A stretch of DNA of 64,000 nucleotides from Massilia forsythiae. GTDB lineage: Bacteria > Pseudomonadota > Gammaproteobacteria > Burkholderiales > Burkholderiaceae_D. Where the stretch lies: assembly GCF_012849555.1 (NCBI RefSeq), contig NZ_CP051685.1, positions 2,666,001 through 2,730,000 of the forward strand, in the 5' to 3' direction. Every line of letters starts with the position of its first letter. Position 1 is the first letter of the stretch. The notes beneath the pieces are model-generated. The model saw only the letters and a program-made list of their open reading frames with translations, was not told the origin of the DNA and made no database searches. The translations under genes were made by a program, and so were the position numbers. Shown in pieces: positions 57,621-64,000 of this stretch.

Positions 57621-59069
57621 TCACTCTCCCCGCAACGCCCTGAACCGCGCCAGCGACTTCGCCCGCGCCTGCTCGTGGTCGACCACCGGCAACGGATAAT
57701 CGCGCCCCAGCACCACCCCCGCGCGTTCCAGCGCGGCCGGCCTGGCCAGCCACGGCGCATGGATGGCCGTCCCTTCCAGCCCGGCCAGCTGCGGCAGGTA
57801 GTTGCGGATGAAGGCGCCGTCCGGATCGAAGCGGCGCGATTGCGTGACCGGGTTGAAGATGCGGAACCAGGGCTGGGCGTCGCAGCCGGTCGAGGCCGCC
57901 CACTGCCAGTTGCCGTTGTTCGAGGACAGTTCGTAATCGTTCAGGCGCAGCGCGAAATAGCGTTCGCCGCGGCGCCAGTCGATCCCCAGGTCCTTGGTCA
58001 GGAAGCTGGCCACCACCATGCGCAGGCGGTTGTGCATGAAGCCGGTGCGGTTCAGCTGCAGCATCGCCGCGTCCACCAGCGGATAGCCGGTGCGGCCTGC
58101 GCACCAGGCCGCGAACAGGGCGTCGGCGGCGTCGCCGTCTTCCCACTGCAGGGCGTCGAAGGATTGCTTGAACGACTGCGTGGCCACGCGCGGGTGGCGG
58201 TACAGGATCATCATGAAGAAGTCGCGCCAGATCAGTTCCGACAGCCAGACGGCGGCGCCGGCGCCGCCGCTGCCGTCGTCGATCTTTTCGCGCAGCAGGC
58301 GCACCAGCGCCCGTACCGGCAGGGTGCCGAAGCGCAGGTGCACCGACAGGCGCGAGCTGCTGTCGAGCGCCGGAAAATTCCGTTCGCGGTCGTAGCGGGG
58401 CAGGCGCTCCATGAAGGCGTCCAGGGTACGCCGGGCGCCGCTCATGCCGGCATCCGGCACCGGCTGCGGGTGCGGCGTGAAGCCGAGCTCGGCCAGGCCG
58501 GGCATGGCATGGCCGGCGGGGGTGGGCGCCAGCGCCGCCGCGTGCGGCACCGTTTCGAACGGCAGCATGGCCTGCGGCTCGGCCGCCAGCCGTTTGAGCC
58601 AGGCATTCTTGTACGGCGTGAACACCGAGAACGGGCCGCCGGCCAGGGTCAGCACCTCGTCCTTTTCGAAGATGGCCTGGTCCTTGAAGGTCTGCAGGCT
58701 GCGGCCGTCGCGGCGCAGCGCCTCGGCCACGGCGCGGTCGCGCGCGATCGCCTGCGGCTCGTAGTCGTGGTTGGCGAACACCGATTCCGCATCGAGTTCG
58801 GCCGCCAGCGCCGCGATCTCCTGCGCGGCGCGCCCGCGGCGCATGATGAGGTAACCTCCCAGTTCACGCAGGCGCGCGTCGAGTTCACGCAGGCTTTCGT
58901 GGATAAATTGCACGCGCCGGTCGTCGGGCGGCAAGCCGTCCAGGATGTCGGTATCGAATACGAAAACGGCGGTCACGCGGCGCGACGACAGCAGGGCGTG
59001 ATGCAATGCGGCATGGTCCTCGATGCGCAAATCGCGCCGGAACCAGATCAGTGAATTTCTCAACGTCAT
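57621..59069 (-). CDS. phrB: Deoxyribodipyrimidine photolyase
   Basis: A 482-residue blue-light DNA repair enzyme that splits cyclobutane pyrimidine dimers. The N-terminal antenna domain starts SLIWFRRDLRIEDHAALHHA. The FAD domain has SRLSVHLRFGTLPVRALVR, WLSELIWRDFFMMILY and the family signature region MHNRLRMVVASFLTKDLGID, then the C-terminal RYFALRLNDYELSSNNGNWQ. The features fit class I CPD photolyase rather than cryptochrome. It is divergent from yqgE across 254 bp. Confidence 0.95.
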   Translation of the reverse strand: MTLRNSLIWFRRDLRIEDHAALHHALLSSRRVTAVFVFDTDILDGLPPDDRRVQFIHESLRELDARLRELGGYLIMRRGRAAQEIAALAAELDAESVFANHDYEPQAIARDRAVAEALRRDGRSLQTFKDQAIFEKDEVLTLAGGPFSVFTPYKNAWLKRLAAEPQAMLPFETVPHAAALAPTPAGHAMPGLAELGFTPHPQPVPDAGMSGARRTLDAFMERLPRYDRERNFPALDSSSRLSVHLRFGTLPVRALVRLLREKIDDGSGGAGAAVWLSELIWRDFFMMILYRHPRVATQSFKQSFDALQWEDGDAADALFAAWCAGRTGYPLVDAAMLQLNRTGFMHNRLRMVVASFLTKDLGIDWRRGERYFALRLNDYELSSNNGNWQWAASTGCDAQPWFRIFNPVTQSRRFDPDGAFIRNYLPQLAGLEGTAIHAPWLARPAALERAGVVLGRDYPLPVVDHEQARAKSLARFRALRGE

Positions 59070-59323
59070 CTTCTGTGTGCGGAGTCAAGGAGACGGGCAT
59101 TGTAATCTCGACGATTGCCCTGAAATTGCCTGGAAGAAGCAGCATCCATGGCTGCTCGGGCAAATCAGTGTAAACTAGCGAAAAGCCCAAGCGTGTCGTG
59201 CGACCACCGTGGTAAAAGGAACTTTGGGAAATCCTGCTGTCAGCATCGGCGTGGCGGATGCATACAGCGTGCTGCACGGCGGGTTTCGGGAAGCCCTGGA
59301 CAGAGGGTGCGCCAACAGAGAGT

Positions 59324-59980
59324 ATGAGCATGAAAAAAACCAAGGTCGGCAAACCTTTGAGCATGCCTGGCATGGCCCAGGAAGGCGGCGTCAGCCTGGC
59401 GCAGGCGACGCAACCGCAGCTGAATTTGGCAAACCATTTCTTGATCGCCATGCCGTCGATGAACGACGCGGTCTTCGGCGGCACCGTGGTGTATATCTGC
59501 GAGCACAACGACAAGGGTGTGCTCGGCGTGGTGATCAACAAACCCACCGACATGACGATGGACGTGCTGTTCGACCGCATCGAGCTGCAGGTCGCCGAAG
59601 GCTTGCGCGCCAGCGTGGTCAACGAGCCGATCATGTTCGGCGGCCCGGTGCAGGACGACCGCGGCTTCGTGCTGCATTCGCCGAACGGCAAATATTCGTC
59701 GTCGCTGAGCGTGACCGACGACGTCGCCTTCACCACCTCGATCGACGTGCTGGAAGCCGTCGCCAACGGCACCGGCCCGCAGCGCATGCTGGTCTCGATC
59801 GGCTACGCCGGCTGGAGTCCGGGCCAGCTGGAAGAGGAAATCTCGCGCAACGGCTGGCTCACCGTCGGCGCCGATGCGCACGTGCTGTTCGACCTGCCGA
59901 TCGAGGAGCGCTACAGCGCCGCGATCAAGCTGCTCGGCATCGACCCGTTGATGCTGGCCAGTGAAGCCGGTCACGCTTGA
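59324..59980 (+). CDS. YqgE/AlgH-family protein
   Basis: A 218-residue YqgE (AlgH) protein. The core begins LANHFLIAMPSMNDAVFGGT and has VLGVVINKPTDM and GGPVQDDRGFVLHS, both diagnostic. The N-terminal 30 residues before the core are extra compared with E. coli YqgE. The role is unclear; the conserved position just before ruvX supports the family call. The start at 59324 has a GAGAG site; an ATG two codons later is possible. Confidence 0.9.
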   Translation: MSMKKTKVGKPLSMPGMAQEGGVSLAQATQPQLNLANHFLIAMPSMNDAVFGGTVVYICEHNDKGVLGVVINKPTDMTMDVLFDRIELQVAEGLRASVVNEPIMFGGPVQDDRGFVLHSPNGKYSSSLSVTDDVAFTTSIDVLEAVANGTGPQRMLVSIGYAGWSPGQLEEEISRNGWLTVGADAHVLFDLPIEERYSAAIKLLGIDPLMLASEAGHA

Positions 59981-59983
59981 AGG

Positions 59984-60377
59984 ATGCCGAACAGTTTAAT
60001 GGTTGACATCGTTCTGGGCTTCGACTTCGGCATCAAGCGCATCGGCATCGCCATGGGCAATACCCTGACCGGACAGGCACAGCCCCTGTCCGTGGTCAAG
60101 GCAATCGACAACGCCACCCGCTTCAAGCTCATCGGCGAACTCATCGAGCACTGGAAGCCGGCGCGCCTGGTCGTGGGCGAGCCGCGCCATCCGGACGGCG
60201 CCGAGCACGACATGACGCTGCGCGCGCGCCGCTTCGCCAACCAGCTGCACGGCCGTTTCAACCTGCCGGTCGAGCTGGTCGACGAGCGCTATTCGTCCGC
60301 CGTCATCCCCGCCAAGCGCGGAGAGATCATCGACGCCAAGGCCGCCGCCATCATTTTGCAACAATACTTTGACGACC

Positions 60378-60394
<17 letters not shown>
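59984..60394 (+). CDS. ruvX: RuvX (YqgF) RNase H-fold nuclease
   Basis: A 136-residue YqgF-type protein, a putative Holliday junction resolvase also implicated in 16S rRNA 5' maturation. Active-site parts are [23 protein letters not shown] and the late acidic [14 protein letters not shown], then [19 protein letters not shown] 59999 is an alternative start five codons in; neither start has a well-spaced ribosome site. It follows yqgE by three bases and overlaps pyrR by 17 bases. Confidence 0.92.
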
Positions 60395-60903
<509 letters not shown>

Positions 60904-60911
<8 letters not shown>

Positions 60912-61869
60912 CCCGCAACTGAACAAGCACGGCGAGCTGCAGCACCTGCTCACCATCGAAGGGCTGCCCAAGGCGATCATCAATCACATCCTCGACACCG
61001 CGTCGAGCTTCGTCGGCATCTCCGACCGCGAAGTCAAGAAGGTGCCGCTGATGCGCGGCAAAAGCGTGTTCAACCTGTTCTTCGAGAACTCGACGCGCAC
61101 CCGCACCACCTTCGAGATCGCCTCCAAGCGCCTGTCGGCCGACGTCATCAACTTGAACATCCAGGCTTCCTCGACCTCGAAGGGCGAATCGCTGCTGGAC
61201 ACCATCGACAACCTGGCGGCGATGCACGCCGACATGTTCGTGGTGCGCCACGCGCAGTCGGGCGCTCCTTACCTGATCGCCAAGCACCTGAACGACACGA
61301 AGCAGAACCACGTGCACGTGGTGAACGCCGGCGATGGCCGCCATGCGCACCCGACCCAGGGGCTGCTCGACATGTACACCATCCGCCACTATAAAAAGGA
61401 CTTCACCAACCTGCGCGTGGCCATCGTCGGCGACATCCTGCACAGCCGCGTGGCGCGTTCGGACATCCACGCGATGACCACGCTGGGCGTGCCGGAAGTG
61501 CGCGCCATCGGCCCGCACACGCTGCTGCCGGGCGGCCTGGAGCAGATGGGCGTGCGTGTGTTCACCAGCATGGAAGAGGGCTTGAAGGACGTCGACGTGA
61601 TCATCATGCTACGCCTGCAGAACGAGCGCATGTCGGGCGCGCTGCTGCCGTCGGCGCAGGAGTATTTCAAGAGCTACGGCCTGACGCCGGAGCGCCTGGC
61701 GCTGGCCAGGCCGGATGCGATCGTGATGCACCCGGGGCCGATGAACCGCGGCGTCGAGATCGATTCGCAGGTGGCGGACGGCGCCCAGGCGGTGATCCTG
61801 CCGCAGGTCACCTTCGGCATCGCCACGCGCATGGCGGTGATGAGCATCCTGGCCGGAGGTCACGCATGA
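60904..61869 (+). CDS. pyrB: Aspartate carbamoyltransferase, catalytic chain
   Basis: A 321-residue ATCase catalytic chain making carbamoyl-aspartate in pyrimidine synthesis. The carbamoyl-phosphate loop is [17 protein letters not shown], followed by [18 protein letters not shown] and [13 protein letters not shown]. No pyrI regulatory chain is near. Instead the next gene encodes an inactive-looking dihydroorotase, the arrangement known from Pseudomonas, where PyrB and PyrC' form a dodecamer. It is coupled to both neighbours by overlaps. Confidence 0.95.
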
Positions 61870-63170
61870 CCACGGCAAGCACGAACGATACGAGTATGAA
61901 CCTGCACATCAAGAACGGCCGCGTGATCGATCCGGCCAACGGCATCGACGCGGTCCAGGACCTGTTCATCGCGGACGGCAGGATCGCCGCCGTGGGCAGC
62001 GCCCCGGACGGCTTTGCGAACGCCACCGTGATCGACGCCGCCGGCCTGGTGGTGGCGCCCGGCTTGGTCGACCTGTCGGCGCGCCTGCGCGAGCCGGGCT
62101 TCGAATACCGGACCACGCTGGAATCGGAAATGCAGGCGGCGATGCAGGGCGGCGTGACCACGCTGGTGTGCCCGCCCGACACCGACCCGGTACTGGACGA
62201 GCCGGGCCTGGTCGAGATGCTCAAGCACCGCGCGCGCAACCTGCACCAGGCCAACGTGCACCCGCTGGGCGCGCTGACCGTCGGCCTGAAGGGCAAGGCG
62301 CTGACCGAGATGGCCGAGCTGACCGAGGCCGGCTGCATCGGCTTCGCGCAGGCCGAGGCGCCGATCACCGATACCACGGTGCTGCTGCGCGCGCTGCAAT
62401 ACGCGAACACCTTCGGCTACACCGTCTGGCTGCGCCCGCAGGACCCGTACATCGGCTTCGGCGGCGTAGCCCATAGCGGCCCGCTGGCGTCGCGCCTGGG
62501 CCTGTCCGGCGTGCCGGTGATGTCCGAGACCATCGCCCTGCACACGATCTTCGAGCTGGTGCGTTCCACCGGCGCGCGCGTGCACCTGTGCCGCATCTCG
62601 TCCGCGGCGGCGCTGGAACTGATCCGCACCGCCAAGGCGGAAGGCTTGCCGGTCACCTGCGACGTCGGCGTGCACCACCTGCACATGACCGACGCCGACA
62701 TCGGCTTCTTCGATCCCAACGCGCGCCTGACGCCGCCGCTGCGCAGCCAGCGCGACCGCGAAGCGATCCGCGCCGCCGTGGCGGACGGCACGGTCGACGC
62801 GGTTTGCTCGGACCATACCCCGGTCGACGACGACGAGAAGCTGCTGCCGTTCGCCGAAGCCTCGCCCGGCGCCACCGGCCTGGAACTGCTGCTGGCGCTG
62901 ATGCTCAAGTGGGCGGACGAGCAGGGCGGCGCACTCTCCGACGCGATCGCCAGGGTCACCTGCGACGCGGCGCGCACGGCCGGGCTGGATGCCGGCAGCC
63001 TGGCGCCGGGCGCGCACGCCGACGTGGTGCTGTTCGATCCGCACGCGCGCTGGAAGGTGGCCCCGGAAGCGCTGGCCAGCCAGGGCAAGCACACGCCCTT
63101 CCTGGGCTACGAGCTGGCCGGACAGGTGCGCGCCACCATCGTCGGCGGCAAGCTCGCCTACCGACGCTGA
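61866..63170 (+). CDS. pyrC': Dihydroorotase homologue without the HxH metal site (PyrC'/PyrX)
   Basis: A 434-residue amidohydrolase-fold protein. Active dihydroorotases read D(x)H-x-HLREPG after the first strand; here the stretch is [20 protein letters not shown], so both zinc histidines are gone. Later parts remain, such as [11 protein letters not shown] and [20 protein letters not shown]. In Pseudomonas the corresponding PyrC' is catalytically dead but needed to assemble ATCase. Hence a structural partner of PyrB is the best reading, and a separate active dihydroorotase should be elsewhere in the genome. ATGA overlap with pyrB; ATG 61896 is an alternative start. Confidence 0.9.
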   Translation: MTTASTNDTSMNLHIKNGRVIDPANGIDAVQDLFIADGRIAAVGSAPDGFANATVIDAAGLVVAPGLVDLSARLREPGFEYRTTLESEMQAAMQGGVTTLVCPPDTDPVLDEPGLVEMLKHRARNLHQANVHPLGALTVGLKGKALTEMAELTEAGCIGFAQAEAPITDTTVLLRALQYANTFGYTVWLRPQDPYIGFGGVAHSGPLASRLGLSGVPVMSETIALHTIFELVRSTGARVHLCRISSAAALELIRTAKAEGLPVTCDVGVHHLHMTDADIGFFDPNARLTPPLRSQRDREAIRAAVADGTVDAVCSDHTPVDDDEKLLPFAEASPGATGLELLLALMLKWADEQGGALSDAIARVTCDAARTAGLDAGSLAPGAHADVVLFDPHARWKVAPEALASQGKHTPFLGYELAGQVRATIVGGKLAYRR

Positions 63171-63186
63171 ACCGTCGCCGCGCACG

Positions 63187-63978
63187 TTGAAGATCCAGCT
63201 CGCGTGGCGCCTGGCGCGCCTGGCCGTCCACCTGGCGCGCGGCCTGGCCACCTGCGCCATCGTCTTCCCCTGGGCCGGCGCCGGGCTGCGCGAGCGCCTG
63301 GTACGCGGCTGGTCGGCGCGCCTGCTGAAGATCTGCCGGGTGCGGGTCGAGCAGGCGGCCGGCGCCGCGCCGCTGGCGCATGCGCTGATCGTCTGCAACC
63401 ACGTATCCTGGCTCGACATCTTCGTCATCAACGCGCTGCTGCCATGCCGTTTCGTGGCCAAGGCCGAGATCCGCGCCTGGCCGGTGCTCGGCTGGCTGGT
63501 GCAACAGGCCGGCACCGTGTTCATCGCGCGCGGCAACCGGCGCGACCTGCGCCATATCTTCAAGGGCCTGGTCGATGCGCTCGGCCAGGGCCAGCGCGTG
63601 GCCTTCTTCCCCGAAGGCACCACGTCGCTGCAGGGCCGGCTGCTGCCTTTCCACGCCAACCTGTTCGAAGCGGCGATCGACGCCGGCGCCGCGGTGCAGC
63701 CGTACGCGCTGGCCTACCTCGACCGCGAGGGCGGCTGGCACCATGGCGTCGACTATGTCGGCGAGACGACGTTCGTGGACAGCATCCTGCGCATCCTGGA
63801 CGGGCCGCCGGTGCGCGCGCGCCTGGCCTGCCTGGTGCCGCTCGCACCGCACGGCCGGCACCGGCGCGACCTGGCGCAGGCGGCGCAGCTGGCGATCGCC
63901 GGCGCGCTCGATCTTGCCGCCACCCCGGCCGGCGCCGGCGCTATTGCCGGCAACGCCAGCATCGCCGACGTGCGCTGA
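63187..63978 (+). CDS. 1-acyl-sn-glycerol-3-phosphate acyltransferase (PlsC-like)
   Basis: A 263-residue membrane-associated acyltransferase. The catalytic H-x4-D motif is NHVSWLDIF (H72, D77), the second motif is GTVFIARGNRRDLRH and the third is AFFPEGTTSLQGRLLPFHAN. A hydrophobic segment lies at residues 8-30. It should acylate lysophosphatidate or a related lipid. The start is taken as TTG at 63187, because no ATG or GTG fits the family N-terminus; no clear ribosome site is visible. It lies 16 bases after pyrC' and continues that run. Confidence 0.85.
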   Translation: MKIQLAWRLARLAVHLARGLATCAIVFPWAGAGLRERLVRGWSARLLKICRVRVEQAAGAAPLAHALIVCNHVSWLDIFVINALLPCRFVAKAEIRAWPVLGWLVQQAGTVFIARGNRRDLRHIFKGLVDALGQGQRVAFFPEGTTSLQGRLLPFHANLFEAAIDAGAAVQPYALAYLDREGGWHHGVDYVGETTFVDSILRILDGPPVRARLACLVPLAPHGRHRRDLAQAAQLAIAGALDLAATPAGAGAIAGNASIADVR

Positions 63979-64000
63979 TCGCCCGGCGCCGGCTCACTGC

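Overview
The window is high-GC, densely packed chromosomal DNA from a betaproteobacterium. Its gene neighbourhoods point to the Oxalobacteraceae, of the Massilia/Telluria/Duganella type. These include proS with a lytic transglycosylase, ffh near a CcsA/YpjD protein, pilS-pilR, an RNB exoribonuclease-tonB-aroE-mtgA run, thiD/rubredoxin/pilGHIJ-chpA, and yqgE-ruvX-pyrR-pyrB-pyrC'. The genus is inferred from gene order and protein style, not from a search. Almost everything is core genome. I see no prophage, integrase, transposase, CRISPR array, rRNA or tRNA.

Layout. 1-3.6 kb: end of proS, a lytic transglycosylase, and a divergent LysR regulator/TSUP permease pair. 3.6-5.7 kb: a SWIB-domain chromatin-like protein and ffh, both on the minus strand. 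6-8.6 kb: a three-gene SsuABC/TauABC-like importer lying between ffh and its usual neighbour ccsA/ypjD. 8.8-13.4 kb: ccsA, a small Cys-rich membrane protein, and the pilS-pilR two-component pair for type IV pili. 13.9-18.1 kb: nrdA and nrdB (class Ia ribonucleotide reductase), with a candidate NrdR site upstream. 18.3-21.2 kb: two overlapping glycosyltransferases. 21.9-24.1 kb: a 760-residue Lys/Ala/Thr repeat protein resembling histone H1 tails. 24.2-32.3 kb: yggT, then a long minus-strand cluster (nucleotidyltransferase-like protein, tlpA, aroQ, accB, accC, prmA, DUF3426 protein, PfkB kinase). 32.4-41.2 kb: mpl, a YqiA-like esterase, ubiC, an RNB exoribonuclease, tonB, aroE, mtgA and corA. 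41.3-45 kb: a Fur-box-controlled siderophore receptor and a PepSY membrane protein. 45.2-47.6 kb: hemL and a ThiD-like kinase, divergent from rubredoxin. 47.7-57.4 kb: the Chp chemosensory operon pilG-pilH-pilI-pilJ-chpA. 57.6-64 kb: photolyase, then yqgE-ruvX-pyrR-pyrB-pyrC'-acyltransferase.

Two themes connect distant genes. First, type IV pilus control appears twice: PilSR for pilin transcription and the Chp phosphorelay for twitching and surface sensing. Second, TonB, the Fur-regulated receptor and the PepSY protein form a plausible siderophore-iron uptake set.

The most unusual content is outside ordinary enzyme genes. Three dispersed palindromic repeat families occupy intergenic gaps; one copy sits between nrdA and nrdB, and one forms a nested perfect hairpin. 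There is a giant histone-like repeat protein and a dihydroorotase homologue without its metal-binding HxH motif. A ThiD homologue lacks the usual cysteine of its GTGCT motif. A possible 32-codon reading frame overlaps pilS and pilR at both ends, and several hairpins lie in 5' regions. I did not find a clearly new defence or mobile system.
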